From an uncultured Eubacteriales bacterium (GTDB lineage Bacteria; Bacillota; Clostridia; Christensenellales; Borkfalkiaceae), in NCBI GenBank assembly GCA_905207235.1, contig CAJLKN010000004.1, forward strand, positions 43,513 to 107,512: a stretch of 64,000 nt of DNA, given 5' to 3'. This document shows, piece by piece, positions 45,439 to 54,680 of the stretch (its first letter is position 1; each line of letters opens with the position of its first letter). A program made the position numbers and the translations under genes. Under the pieces are notes generated by a model. That model ran no database searches. It was not told the origin of the DNA and saw only the letters and a list, made by a program, of their open reading frames with translations.

Positions 45439-47298
45439 ATGCAACAGTCAGAACGCGCGGAAAATACCTCCCAAAAGGAAGATTTTACCGCAATACGCTT
45501 GGACAAAGTAAAATTCACATATCCCGACGCCGACGCACCCGCGGTCAACGGCGTCAGCCTAGTCGTGCGCAAGGGCGAATTCGTTTCGATAATCGGGCAC
45601 AACGGTTCGGGCAAATCTACCCTCGCAAAGCTCATTTGCGGACTTGCCGAAGCCGACGAAGGGGACATTGAAGTCTGGGGTTACGACCTCGCGGACTATA
45701 AAAACATCAATAACGTGCGCAGGCACGCGGGCATAGTTTTCCAAAATCCCGACAACCAGATGGTCGCTTCCATCGTCGAAGACGACCTCGCTTTCGGTCC
45801 CGAAAATCTCGGAATAGAGAGGGAAGAGATAGGCAGAAGAATAGCCTGGGCGCTCGAAGCGGTCGGCATGACAAAATACCGCAACGCAACGCCTTCAAGG
45901 CTTTCTGGCGGTCAGAAACAGCGCATAGCCGTCGCAGGCGTGCTGGCTATAAAGCCCGACATATTAATTTTAGACGAATCCACGGCAATGCTCGACCCCA
46001 GAGGTCGCAGGGAAGTTATCGACGTCGTCCGCCGCCTCAACGAGGAAGAGGGACTGACGATACTTCTCATCACCCACTTTATGGAAGAAGCGCTGCTCGC
46101 CGACCGCACCGTTGTCATGAACAGGGGCGAGGTGGTAATGCAGGGCAGACCGGACGAAATTTTCGAAAACGGCGAGGCACTTAAAACTTTCAATCTCACC
46201 CTTCCCGAAATTTCGCAGATAGCCAAAAAACTTTCCGAAGGCGGAGTTCCCACAACTCCCTGCCTTCATCCCGAAGAGCTCGCGTCGCAGATACTTTCCG
46301 CCGCAAAGGCGAGGGGGATAAGGTCGGAGGCGGACAGCGCAAATAGCGTTCAAAGCGACATATCCGCGGGCGAATGGGATATCGACATCGCCAATCTCAC
46401 TTACACGTATTCGGCGAAGTCTCCTTTTGCTTCAAAGGCTCTCAACGGCATTGACCTGCATATATCCGAGGGTGAATTCTTCGGCGTTATAGGGCACACG
46501 GGCAGCGGAAAATCTACGCTTATACAGCACCTCAACGCACTTATAAAACTTCCGCAGGCGCAGAAGAAGTACAAGCCCAAAAAAAAGCGCGGCGTTGCGG
46601 AAGAGGTTTTGCCTTCGCTCAAAGTCGGACCGTATGACCTCGCGGACAAAAAGTGCGACTTTTTAAGGCTCAGGGCGGACGTGGGAATGGTTTTCCAGTA
46701 TCCCGAATATCAGCTCTTTGCCGAAACGGTTTTCGACGACGTTTCTTTCGGACTTAAAAACTTTTTCAAGGACCTTTCCAAAGAGGAAGTGGAAGAGCGC
46801 GTGCGCGCCGCGATAGGCGCGGTGGGATTGAACTACGACGAAATTGCGCAGAAATCGCCCTTCGACCTTTCGGGCGGACAGAAGCGCCGCGTGGCGATTG
46901 CGGGCGTCATAGTTTCCCGACCCAAAATACTCATACTCGACGAACCTGCCGCTGGGCTCGACCCTCTCGGCAAGAAGGAAATAATGGAGCTTCTGCACAC
47001 CCTCCATTCGCAGTGGTGCAAAACCGTCATAGTCGTTTCGCACGACATGGACGAAATTGCCGAAAACTGCACGCGCGCTTGCGTCGTTTCGGATGGAAAA
47101 ATAATGGCGTGCGACGTTCCCCGCGGGCTTTTTTCGCACGGCGAGGAGCTCATATCTCTCGGGCTCGACGTTCCGCTCACGGCAAAGATATGCCGTTGCC
47201 TAGAAGAGGGCGGTCTTAAAATAGATTGCGACTACACGGCAAAGGGCTTTTCGGAGGCGGTCATAAAACTGTTCGGAGGTTGTGAAGAAAATGCTTAA
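45439..47298 (+). CDS. ecfA: Fused energy-coupling factor ATPase (EcfA1-EcfA2 in one chain)
   Basis: A 619-residue protein with two complete ABC ATPase domains. The first has Walker A GHNGSGKST, VFQNPDNQMVASIVEDDLAFGPEN, LSGGQKQR and ILILDESTAMLDP; the second has GHTGSGKST, VFQYPEYQLFAETVFDDVSFG, LSGGQKRR and ILILDEPAAGLDP. They correspond to EcfA1 and EcfA2, the two ATPases of group II ECF vitamin/metal transporters, normally separate genes. A linker of about 60 residues joins them, and the second half carries a Lys-rich insertion after its Walker A (KKYKPKKKRGVAEEVLPSLK, residues about 376-395). ATG 45439 has GAAGGAA upstream. The S component is not encoded here. Confidence 0.93.
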   Translation: MQQSERAENTSQKEDFTAIRLDKVKFTYPDADAPAVNGVSLVVRKGEFVSIIGHNGSGKSTLAKLICGLAEADEGDIEVWGYDLADYKNINNVRRHAGIVFQNPDNQMVASIVEDDLAFGPENLGIEREEIGRRIAWALEAVGMTKYRNATPSRLSGGQKQRIAVAGVLAIKPDILILDESTAMLDPRGRREVIDVVRRLNEEEGLTILLITHFMEEALLADRTVVMNRGEVVMQGRPDEIFENGEALKTFNLTLPEISQIAKKLSEGGVPTTPCLHPEELASQILSAAKARGIRSEADSANSVQSDISAGEWDIDIANLTYTYSAKSPFASKALNGIDLHISEGEFFGVIGHTGSGKSTLIQHLNALIKLPQAQKKYKPKKKRGVAEEVLPSLKVGPYDLADKKCDFLRLRADVGMVFQYPEYQLFAETVFDDVSFGLKNFFKDLSKEEVEERVRAAIGAVGLNYDEIAQKSPFDLSGGQKRRVAIAGVIVSRPKILILDEPAAGLDPLGKKEIMELLHTLHSQWCKTVIVVSHDMDEIAENCTRACVVSDGKIMACDVPRGLFSHGEELISLGLDVPLTAKICRCLEEGGLKIDCDYTAKGFSEAVIKLFGGCEENA

Positions 47299-48133
47299 CG
47301 ACGTAACTTTCGGTCAGTATTATCCCGCACAGTCCTTCGTGCACAAACTCGACCCCAGATTAAAACTTGTCTTTCTGATAGCGTATATAGTCGCGCTTTT
47401 CCTCGCGGAAACATTTTACGGTCTCGCGCTCTGCGCCGTCTTGCTCACGGTAATTATAATTTGCTCGCGCGTGCCGTTCGGCTCTGTTCTGCGTTCGGTA
47501 AAGGGCATAGTATTCCTGCTCGTTTTCACTTCCGTATTAAATCTCTTTTTTCACGGCGGCGAACATCTTCTTGTCAGTTGGGGGATAATTAACATTTATC
47601 TCGAAGGAGTGTTGTTTGCGGTATTCCTTATGTTCAGGCTCATTTTCCTCGTGCTCGGGTCGGCGGTTCTTACGCTCACTACTACGCCCGTCAACCTTAC
47701 CGACGGCGTCGAAAGTCTGTTAAAACCGCTCGCGCTCATAAAATTCCCCGTTCACGCTCTCGCGCTCATGATGTCCATAGCGCTGCGCTTCATACCTTCG
47801 TTAATGGATGAAACAAACCGCATAATCGCGGCTCAGAAAGCGCGCGGCGCCGACTTCGAAACGGGCAATATAGCAAAGAGGGTAAAGGCGGTAGTGCCCA
47901 TATTAATCCCCTTGCTTATCAGCGCGTTCCGCCGCGCGGACGAGCTCGGCGACGCCATGGAGGCGAGGTGCTATTCCTGTTGCGAGCACCGCACAAAATA
48001 TAAAAAACTGCGCCTTGGCTGGCGCGACGGCATAGCCTTTATTTTCGGTGCCGCGCTCATTGCGGGCGTCGTTCTTCTCAATATTTACGCATTCGCGGTC
48101 TGGCCCGCGGCGTATCCTTATGTGGTGATATAG
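47291..48133 (+). CDS. ecfT: Energy-coupling factor transmembrane component
   Basis: The scaffold T component that connects the ATPases to substrate-binding S components. The 280-residue protein begins MLNDVTFGQYYPAQSFVHKLDPRLK, the standard EcfT N-terminus, has about six membrane helices, and the coupling motifs AQKARGADF and FRRADELGDAMEARCY that contact the ATPases. ATG 47291 lies eight bases inside the ecfA end behind GGAGG; a GTG at 47282 is also possible. Its stop TAG shares its last base with the truA start. Confidence 0.95.
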   Translation: MLNDVTFGQYYPAQSFVHKLDPRLKLVFLIAYIVALFLAETFYGLALCAVLLTVIIICSRVPFGSVLRSVKGIVFLLVFTSVLNLFFHGGEHLLVSWGIINIYLEGVLFAVFLMFRLIFLVLGSAVLTLTTTPVNLTDGVESLLKPLALIKFPVHALALMMSIALRFIPSLMDETNRIIAAQKARGADFETGNIAKRVKAVVPILIPLLISAFRRADELGDAMEARCYSCCEHRTKYKKLRLGWRDGIAFIFGAALIAGVVLLNIYAFAVWPAAYPYVVI

Positions 48134-48885
48134 TGAAGTACGTACTAAAAATCGCCTACGACGGCACGTCGTTCTGCGGCTGGCAGGAACAGCCAAACGG
48201 ATACTCTGTTCAGCAGGCGCTCTCGGATGCGGCGGAGGCGGCGTTCGGACAGAGGGCGGTTTTCACCGCGAGCGGCAGGACGGACAGCGGCGTTCACGCC
48301 GAAGGGCAGATCTGCCACGTGAACCTCGACATCTCCGTTCCGCCCGAAAAACTTGCCGACGCGCTCAACTGTCGGCTTCCGTCGGACGTCAGCGTTCTCA
48401 ATTCCGCCCAAGCTCCCGAAGGTTTCGACGCCAACCGTTCGGCGAAGAAAAAAACTTATATTTACAGAATGTATATCGCCGCGCGCAGAAACCCTTTGAA
48501 AGACAGGTATTCGGTGCATATCAAGGGGGCAATCGACATTGATAAAATGCGCGCCGCGGCGGCTTTGTTCGTCGGTGAACACGATTTCAGGGCATATTGC
48601 GCAAGCCGTTCGCAGGTTAAAACCACCGTCCGCACGATATATTCTTTCGACGTGATACAGGACGGCGGGGACATAAGCCTTGCGGTATGCGGCAACGGCT
48701 TTCTCTACAATATGGTGCGCACTATGGCGGGTACCGTGCTCGGCTATGCGCAGAACGCAATTACCCTCGAACGCATACGCCTTTCCCTTCAAACGGGCGA
48801 CCGCTCGCTCGCGGGCAAGACTATGCCGCCCCAAGGGCTCTTTCTCCGCGACGTGGATTACGGCTTCGAACTGTTTGCAAAATAA
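48133..48885 (+). CDS. truA: tRNA pseudouridine(38-40) synthase
   Basis: Makes pseudouridine at positions 38-40 of tRNA anticodon stems. The 250-residue length, KIAYDGTSFCGWQEQPN, the catalytic motif ASGRTDSGVHAEGQ with its Asp and FLYNMVRTMAGTVLGY identify TruA. It starts with GTG at 48133, overlapping ecfT by one base (TAGTG). ecfA-ecfT-truA is the standard Firmicutes order. Confidence 0.96.
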   Translation: MKYVLKIAYDGTSFCGWQEQPNGYSVQQALSDAAEAAFGQRAVFTASGRTDSGVHAEGQICHVNLDISVPPEKLADALNCRLPSDVSVLNSAQAPEGFDANRSAKKKTYIYRMYIAARRNPLKDRYSVHIKGAIDIDKMRAAAALFVGEHDFRAYCASRSQVKTTVRTIYSFDVIQDGGDISLAVCGNGFLYNMVRTMAGTVLGYAQNAITLERIRLSLQTGDRSLAGKTMPPQGLFLRDVDYGFELFAK

Positions 48886-48989
48886 ATTTTACAAAATTTT
48901 CACAGAGTTGTTTCAAGTCCGCAACAAAAGGCGGATAATATATAACATAAGAAAAATATAATTGCATCGACTGCATTCAAGAGGGAAAT

Positions 48990-49919
48990 ATGGATTTTTT
49001 TGAATTTACGGGCATAGCCGGAATGTTTATTCCGAGCAGTCTGCACCCGTTCACGGCGCTGTGGGTTGCCTTGCTGATAGGCGGAATACTTTTCGCCGTC
49101 GTGTATGGCTTTCAGGCGGCTGCGCTTTGGGTAATTTCGGGCAGGGAAGGTTATAAACACAGATGGATGTCGTTTGTGCCCTTTCTTAATACCTATTACA
49201 TCGGCGTGCTTTCCGAAAAGAACCGCATTTACAATATCCCCGCAAAGAGGTTTTCGCTCGTCCTCGCAATTCTCGAAGCGGTGTGCGTGGGACTGTTTAT
49301 CTTCGACTATGTCTGCTCGGGTATTGTCTTTGCGGGCGACTTATACGTTGAAGTAACTCAGACCGACATGATAACGGGGCTGGAATATGCCTCGGGCTAT
49401 GCCGCTTCTACGGCTATACAGGGAACGTGGCTCGCGTGGGTTTTCGATTATTTCAGCGGATACGTCCTCAACTGGATAAACCTTGCCTATATACTTTTCA
49501 ACGTTCTCGTCGTCATTTCGTTCTTCCAGACGTACGCATGCCGCTACTTCGTCGTTTATTCGCTATTTTCGGTATTCTTCCCCATAAAGGGAATATTGTT
49601 CTTTGTCGTGCGCAAAAACCGCTCGACCAACTACCGCAATTACGTCCGCAACCAGCAGCAGGCGCGCTACGAAATGTACCAGCAGTACAACCGCCAGAAC
49701 GGCGGAAATCCTTATGGCTACAACCCCTATACGGGTCAGCCCAATCGCCCCGGCAGCCCTTACGATACCCGCCCTTCGGGTTCGGCTTCCGACCCTTTCG
49801 AGGAGTTTGCCAATTCCACGTCGCCCCGTCCAGATGATAAGGATGGCGGCTCGGACGAACACGCAAAAAAGGACGGCGATAATCCGCCCGAAGATCCTTT
49901 CAGCGAGTTCGATAAATGA
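48990..49919 (+). CDS. Membrane protein with a disordered C-terminal tail bearing DPF motifs
   Basis: A 309-residue protein with five predicted membrane segments in residues 20-205, among them the WALLIGGILFAVVYGFQAAALWVI and LAYILFNVLVVISFFQTYA helices. The segment HRWMSFVPFLNTYYIGVLSEK between helices is distinctive and conserved-looking. From about residue 215 the chain becomes polar and Gln/Asn/Pro/Gly-rich, with two copies of the motif DPF(E/S)EF, one near 268 and one at the C-terminus. No family recognised. GAGGGAAAT precedes the ATG; it stands alone and is followed by a strong terminator. Confidence 0.72.
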   Translation: MDFFEFTGIAGMFIPSSLHPFTALWVALLIGGILFAVVYGFQAAALWVISGREGYKHRWMSFVPFLNTYYIGVLSEKNRIYNIPAKRFSLVLAILEAVCVGLFIFDYVCSGIVFAGDLYVEVTQTDMITGLEYASGYAASTAIQGTWLAWVFDYFSGYVLNWINLAYILFNVLVVISFFQTYACRYFVVYSLFSVFFPIKGILFFVVRKNRSTNYRNYVRNQQQARYEMYQQYNRQNGGNPYGYNPYTGQPNRPGSPYDTRPSGSASDPFEEFANSTSPRPDDKDGGSDEHAKKDGDNPPEDPFSEFDK

Positions 49920-49930
49920 TTTTGCAAAAC

Positions 49931-49963
49931 GCAAAAAACGGCGCATTGTGCGCCGTTTTTTTA
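49931..49963 (+). terminator. Rho-independent terminator after the DPF-motif membrane protein
   Basis: AAAAAACGGCGCA / TGCGCCGTTTTTT stem with a three-base loop and a T-run. The end of the T-run abuts the -35 box of the mnmE promoter. Confidence 0.93.
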
Positions 49964-49992
49964 TTGCATTAAAATAAATGGTATGATATAAT
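49964..49992 (+). promoter_or_regulatory. sigma-A promoter of mnmE
   Basis: TTGCAT (49964-49969), 17 bases, TATAAT (49987-49992). Confidence 0.72.
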
Positions 49993-50040
49993 TTAATTGA
50001 AGTTATAAGTATTAGTTATAGTTAATCGCGGGTCAGTGAT

Positions 50041-51363
50041 ATGTTGAATGAAAATATAGCGGCAATTTCCACGGCGGACGGCGTCGGCGGAGTTGCAATA
50101 ATACGCATAAGCGGCGACAGCCCTGTCTGCGTCGCAAAAAAGATATTTGCCCCCAGCGGCAAGACGCCCGTCGAGGACTTTGAGCCGTACAGAATGTACC
50201 CCGGTAAGATACTTTGCGACGGCTTCGAAGATTTCGGTCTGTGCGTATATTTCAAAGCGCCCAAATCGTTTACGGGCGAGGACGTGGTCGAATTGCATTG
50301 CCACGGCGGTTCGCAGATCGCGCGCGGCGTTTTAAAAGCCGCTCTGTCAAACGGAGCTCGCATGGCTGCGAACGGCGAATTCAGCAAGAGGGCTTTCCTC
50401 AACGGCAAACTTTCCCTCGCTTCGGCCGAAGGGCTTATCGACATGATTAACGCCTCGAGCCTTGCCGAAGTGCGCGCGGGCAATATGCTCTACAACGAAA
50501 AACTTACCGAAAAAGTCAAAGAGTTGCAAAGCGAGCTCAAAGATATTCTCGCGGGCATTTCTGCGGACATAGATTATCCCGAAGAGGACGTCGCGGCGAC
50601 GCAGCTTTCCGATGTCGATGCAAGGCTTAACGCGGTTGACGGGCGCATATGCACCATGATAGACAGCTACGACGGCGGCAGAAAGATAAAAAGCGGAGTA
50701 ACTGTTGCGCTGTGCGGCGCACCCAATGCGGGCAAATCTTCCCTGCTCAACGCACTTATCGGTTACGATAAAGCCATCGTTTCCCCGCGTGCGGGAACGA
50801 CGCGCGACGCGGTGGAAGGGGTCATTCAGATTGACGGTGTAAAATACAATCTCTACGACACGGCGGGAATAAGGGAGCACGCCGACGAGATTGAGAGCGC
50901 GGGCATATCGATAGCAAAAAAGATTGTCGCTTCGGCAGACGTCATAGTATATGTCTGCGAGGGCGCATACGTCCCGCTCGAAGGCGTGGCGGAAGACGAC
51001 CCCAGACTTATCAAAGTATTCAATAAGTGCGACGTATCTTCTGCGGGTTCGGATAAATTCGACATAAGCGTGTCCGCAAAGACGTCGGAAAATATTCAGG
51101 AACTCAAAAAACTTATGTCCGCCCGCGCCCTGGGCGCGCATTCTCTCGGAAGCGCATACATTACCGAAGAGCGCCACTACGAAGCGCTCTGCCGCGCCAG
51201 CGCGTCTTTAAGAAATGCCGTCGGCGCGATAGGCGCATTTCCTCTCGATATAATATCTCTGGATATCAACGACGCATGGTCGGCGCTCGGCGAAATAACG
51301 GGCGAGACGGCAAACGAAGAGATAATAAGCGAAGTTTTTGCAAAATTTTGCGTAGGAAAATAA
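50041..51363 (+). CDS. mnmE: tRNA modification GTPase MnmE
   Basis: Works with MnmG to build the carboxymethylaminomethyl or aminomethyl group on wobble uridine 34. The 440-residue protein has the tetrahydrofolate-binding N-terminal domain (TADGVGGVAIIRISG, FTGEDVVELHCHGG), the helical domain, an inserted G domain with P-loop GAPNAGKSS, DTAGIRE and NKCD, and the C-terminal FCVGK with the conserved Cys. Together they are diagnostic. mnmG and the usual oriC-side neighbours are absent; the gene is followed by a LysR regulator 19 bases on. Confidence 0.96.
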   Translation: MLNENIAAISTADGVGGVAIIRISGDSPVCVAKKIFAPSGKTPVEDFEPYRMYPGKILCDGFEDFGLCVYFKAPKSFTGEDVVELHCHGGSQIARGVLKAALSNGARMAANGEFSKRAFLNGKLSLASAEGLIDMINASSLAEVRAGNMLYNEKLTEKVKELQSELKDILAGISADIDYPEEDVAATQLSDVDARLNAVDGRICTMIDSYDGGRKIKSGVTVALCGAPNAGKSSLLNALIGYDKAIVSPRAGTTRDAVEGVIQIDGVKYNLYDTAGIREHADEIESAGISIAKKIVASADVIVYVCEGAYVPLEGVAEDDPRLIKVFNKCDVSSAGSDKFDISVSAKTSENIQELKKLMSARALGAHSLGSAYITEERHYEALCRASASLRNAVGAIGAFPLDIISLDINDAWSALGEITGETANEEIISEVFAKFCVGK

Positions 51364-51382
51364 TGACGTACAGGAGAAATTT

Positions 51383-52264
51383 ATGGTAAACATCGAACTT
51401 TACAGGGTCTTTTACACGGTCGCAAAGTGCGGCAGTCTGACGAAGGCGGCGGAGGAGTTATTTATTTCGCAGCCCGCCGTGTCGCAGGCGATAAAACAGC
51501 TCGAAAGTCAGCTGGGCACGTCCCTTTTCAACCGTACTCACAGGGGAATGGAACTGTCCGTTCAGGGCGGCAAGCTCATTTTCAAGCAGGTAGAAGAGGC
51601 CCTCGCTCTGCTCGACGCGGCTGAAAATAAACTTATCGAACTCAAAACCACTGCAACGGGCACGATAAGAATTGGCGCAACCGACTCCATTTTCAGCAAT
51701 ATTCTCGCCGATAAAATAGTGGCGTTCAATGAAAAATATCCCGCCGTCAGATTCGAGCTTATCACGGGCACTTCCCCCGATACGCTCACGCAGCTCAAAG
51801 ACAACAAGTGCGATATAGGTTTCGTAAACCTTCCCATAGAGGATAAGGACGTAAACTTCACCGGCACGGTGGCTCACCTTTCGGATATCTTCGTAGCGGG
51901 CAAAAAGTTCAGCGACATAAAGGACAAACAGATTAATCTTAAAGATCTGCACGAATATCCCCTTCTCATGATAGAGGAAAACACCGTCGCCCGCCACGCA
52001 CTGACAAAATACATCCAGACTATGGGTATATCGTTAAGCCCGTATATCGAAGTGGCTAACTGGGACCTCATGTTAAAGCTCGCCGTAAGCGGCATGGGCA
52101 TAGGCTGCGTTCCCCGCGAGTACGCGCTTAAAGAGCTCGAAAGCGGAGAGCTCTTCGAAGTCAAGGTAATACCCGCATTGCCCGTGCGCGGAGTGGGCAT
52201 AGCTCTCCCCAAGAACGTTCCCATACCTTTCGCTCTGCGCGAATTCATAGCTCTTTTCAATTAA
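51383..52264 (+). CDS. LysR-family transcriptional regulator
   Basis: A 293-residue protein with the LysR winged helix at residues 2-60 (YRVFYTVAKCGSLTKAAEELFISQPAVSQAIKQLESQLGTSLF) and a periplasmic-binding-like effector domain from about residue 90 (GTIRIGATDSIFSNIL). AGGAGAAAT precedes the ATG. The target is unknown. LysR genes often regulate a divergent neighbour, but here both adjacent genes are convergent or co-directional, so the target is probably elsewhere. Confidence 0.93.
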   Translation: MVNIELYRVFYTVAKCGSLTKAAEELFISQPAVSQAIKQLESQLGTSLFNRTHRGMELSVQGGKLIFKQVEEALALLDAAENKLIELKTTATGTIRIGATDSIFSNILADKIVAFNEKYPAVRFELITGTSPDTLTQLKDNKCDIGFVNLPIEDKDVNFTGTVAHLSDIFVAGKKFSDIKDKQINLKDLHEYPLLMIEENTVARHALTKYIQTMGISLSPYIEVANWDLMLKLAVSGMGIGCVPREYALKELESGELFEVKVIPALPVRGVGIALPKNVPIPFALREFIALFN

Positions 52265-52265
52265 G

Positions 52266-52318
52266 CAAAAAAAAGCGTTCGCCGCGGCATATGCCGCGGC
52301 GAACGCGCTTTTTTTATA
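52266..52318 (+). terminator. Bidirectional terminator between LysR and the cation antiporter
   Basis: GCGTTCGCCGCGGCAT and ATGCCGCGGCGAACGC form a continuous 16-base palindrome, flanked by eight A on the left and seven T on the right, so it serves both converging genes. Confidence 0.94.
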
Positions 52319-52320
52319 TT

Positions 52321-53397
52321 TTATCCGATAGCCAGATACGTGAAATATCCGCAGTATGCGAGCAACATTATTATGCCCGTTATTCGCCCTATGCCTTGTC
52401 TGAACAGGCAGGGTATCCAGAGGAGCACAGCCGCTCCGAGAGCGACGCCCGTATCTATGAGGAAGTTCGAAGCGAAGGGAACGGGGGTTATGACGGCGGA
52501 AAGACCCGTTATGAATAAGATGTTGAATATGTTGCTTCCGACGATGTTTCCTATGGCGATGTCGGCGTTTTTCTTTATCGCCGCCGCGACGGAGGTGAAC
52601 AGTTCGGGCAGGGAAGTTCCGAGGGCGACGACCGTAAGACCTATAAATCTGTCGCTTACGCCCATCTTCGCAGCGAGGTAAGTTGCGCTGTCAACTGCGA
52701 AGTTGCTTCCTAGTATAATCATCGCAAGTCCCAAAGCGGTAAAAAACAGAGCGAGAATAAATGGACGATCTTTGGGTTGGTTATCTTCTTCGGCATTTTC
52801 AGCCGCCGCGCTTTGCGCGTTGGACTGAGGGAGCGCGTCTGTTGCGGATAAAACCTCGTCGGCTGTCGGCATGTCGGCGGCAGGCATGTGGGTTGCCACC
52901 GTGTTCTGTGCCAGGGGAACGGCTGCCGCGCGTTTGTTTATGCGCTTGCGCGCAATAACAAAGAGGTAAGCCATATATGCTATGAATACGACCAGGAATA
53001 TTATGCCGTCCCAGAGACCTATCGTGCCGTCCAGTCCGAGCAGCAGCAATATCACTGTTGCGCCAATCATGACGGGTATATCTACAAACGATGTGTCCTT
53101 TTTCACGCCGAGCAGAGTTATTACGGAAGACAGACCCAGAATAATTAGTATATTGAGTATATTGCTTCCCACGATGTTGCCGATAGTTATTTCGGCATTC
53201 TGCGCAACGGCGGCGCTTATCGAAACTGCGGCTTCGGGTGCGCTCGTTCCCATAGCAACAATAGTCAGACCTATTATTATCTGGGGAATTTTGAGTTTGG
53301 TAGCAATGCCGCTCGCGCCATCGACGAAGAAATCTGCGCCTTTGGTCAGCAGAAGAAAGCCTGCGGCAAGCAAAATAATGTTGCCAAAGATATCCAT
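52321..53397 (-). CDS. Calcium/sodium (CaCA family) antiporter
   Basis: A 358-residue antiporter of the YrbG/K-dependent Na+/Ca2+ exchanger type. Both alpha-repeats are complete: MGTSAPEAAVSISAAVAQN with IGNIVGSNILNILIILG in the first half and LGTSLPELFTSVAAAIKKN with IGNIVGSNIFNILF in the second. Ten or so membrane helices are predicted. A hydrophilic loop of about 70 residues (about 155-225, Ala/Asp/Glu/Pro-rich) sits between the halves. The ATG at 53397 has GAGG nine bases upstream; ATG 53403 is an alternative. Confidence 0.93.
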   Translation of the reverse strand: MDIFGNIILLAAGFLLLTKGADFFVDGASGIATKLKIPQIIIGLTIVAMGTSAPEAAVSISAAVAQNAEITIGNIVGSNILNILIILGLSSVITLLGVKKDTSFVDIPVMIGATVILLLLGLDGTIGLWDGIIFLVVFIAYMAYLFVIARKRINKRAAAVPLAQNTVATHMPAADMPTADEVLSATDALPQSNAQSAAAENAEEDNQPKDRPFILALFFTALGLAMIILGSNFAVDSATYLAAKMGVSDRFIGLTVVALGTSLPELFTSVAAAIKKNADIAIGNIVGSNIFNILFITGLSAVITPVPFASNFLIDTGVALGAAVLLWIPCLFRQGIGRITGIIMLLAYCGYFTYLAIG

Positions 53398-53439
53398 AAT
53401 CATTTTCCTCTGTAAAAAATTTTTTAAATGCCGAAATTT

Positions 53440-53468
53440 ATTATAACATAATAATGCCTGCCGCGCAA
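53440..53468 (-). promoter_or_regulatory. sigma-A promoter of the antiporter gene
   Basis: On the minus strand TTGCGC (53468-53463), 17 bases, TATAAT (53445-53440). Confidence 0.65.
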
Positions 53469-53541
53469 CAATTCGAGCATAATTTATTGCGCGCTTAAGA
53501 CTTTATATGCTGTTTATAAAAAAGGCATATGCTTAAATGGT

Positions 53542-54381
53542 ATGGAACTTAAGATAAGATATTATTCAGACGAAGTGCACGACGACTTTGCCGATACACA
53601 TATCGCGACGAAGCATCTGCCCGATAATTTTAAATATCATACGCGCAATCCTTTGGTTGCGATAAGGCGGTTTTTGATATACCGCGTGTTTGCTACGCCT
53701 TGCACATTTATTTATACCAAAATTTTAAGGCGCATAAAATACGTTAACAAGAAGTGTATGAAGGGCTATAAAAACCGCGGTTGCTTCATTTACGGCAACC
53801 ACACGGCGTTCGTCTGCGACGCTTCCAATCCTACGGTGTTGTCTTTTCCCCGCCCTGCAAAGGTTATGGTCAACGAGGACACCACTTCGATAAAGGGCAT
53901 GCGCTGGCTGGTAATGGACGTGGGCGCTTTGCCAATACCATCCGATTTACACCTCATGAAGGAATTCAACGACGAAATAACCCGCGCCATAAACAAAAAA
54001 TACTGGGTGGCAATATACCCCGAAGCGCATATCTGGCCGTATTATTGCGGAGTGCGCAACTTTCCCGCCGTATCTTTCCGTTATCCCGCAAAGCTGGGCG
54101 CGCCCGTGTTTTCTTACACAATGACGTTTAAAAAGCGCAAACATTCGGATAAACCCAAAATAACGGTCTATATCGACGGTCCGTTTTTTGCCGATGAAAA
54201 TCTTCCCCTCAAACACGCGCAGCAAAAATTGCGCGATCAGGTTTATGCAGTAATGAAGGCGCGCGCCGACGAACACTCCGACTACGAATATAAATTCAGA
54301 TATGTTTACCGCCCCGCAGAACAGGGCGTTTCCGACCCCGTAAACTCCGAGGTTGCGGCTGCGCAACCCGAAAACGACTGA
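53542..54381 (+). CDS. PlsC-like lysophospholipid acyltransferase family protein
   Basis: A 279-residue acyltransferase. The catalytic block is FIYGNHTAFVCDAS at about residues 84-97 and the lysophosphatidate-binding block is VAIYPEAHIWPYY at about 157-169; a clostridial group with YPEAH in place of FPEGT shares this. The His-to-Asp spacing is five residues (HX5D), not the four of the standard NHX4D motif. A short hydrophobic stretch (about residues 44-62) may associate with the membrane. The last 25 residues are acidic and low-complexity. It probably acylates glycerolipids. Confidence 0.72.
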   Translation: MELKIRYYSDEVHDDFADTHIATKHLPDNFKYHTRNPLVAIRRFLIYRVFATPCTFIYTKILRRIKYVNKKCMKGYKNRGCFIYGNHTAFVCDASNPTVLSFPRPAKVMVNEDTTSIKGMRWLVMDVGALPIPSDLHLMKEFNDEITRAINKKYWVAIYPEAHIWPYYCGVRNFPAVSFRYPAKLGAPVFSYTMTFKKRKHSDKPKITVYIDGPFFADENLPLKHAQQKLRDQVYAVMKARADEHSDYEYKFRYVYRPAEQGVSDPVNSEVAAAQPEND

Positions 54382-54471
54382 TAAAGAGGGTTTATAAAAA
54401 TTATTTGGTTTACGCGGGCATAGAAATTTCCTTGCCCGCAGTAAAAACAATGCAGTTGAATTTAATAAAAA

Positions 54472-54512
54472 TCGGGCGCCCTGCGGCAGTTGCCGCAGGG
54501 CGCCAGTGTTTA
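54472..54512 (-). terminator. Strong hairpin between the acyltransferase and the dap operon
   Basis: GGCGCCCTGCGGCA / TGCCGCAGGGCGCC form a 14-base stem with a short loop. The T-rich side is on the minus strand (CGATTTTTATT); on the plus strand it is followed by AGTGTTTAT, so it may act on both transcripts. Confidence 0.72.
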
Positions 54513-54680
54513 TACCTGAGATATCGTTTAAATTAATTCAAGTTGCACTTTTTTTGCCAAATTTTTATACCACAATACTTTGTCGCCGCACTTAAAACCA
54601 GAAAAGTATAGCTTAATAATTTTTTGCCTAATTGTCTCAAAAGTTGTCCGAAATAAAAACTCAAAGCGTTGTTGACGATG

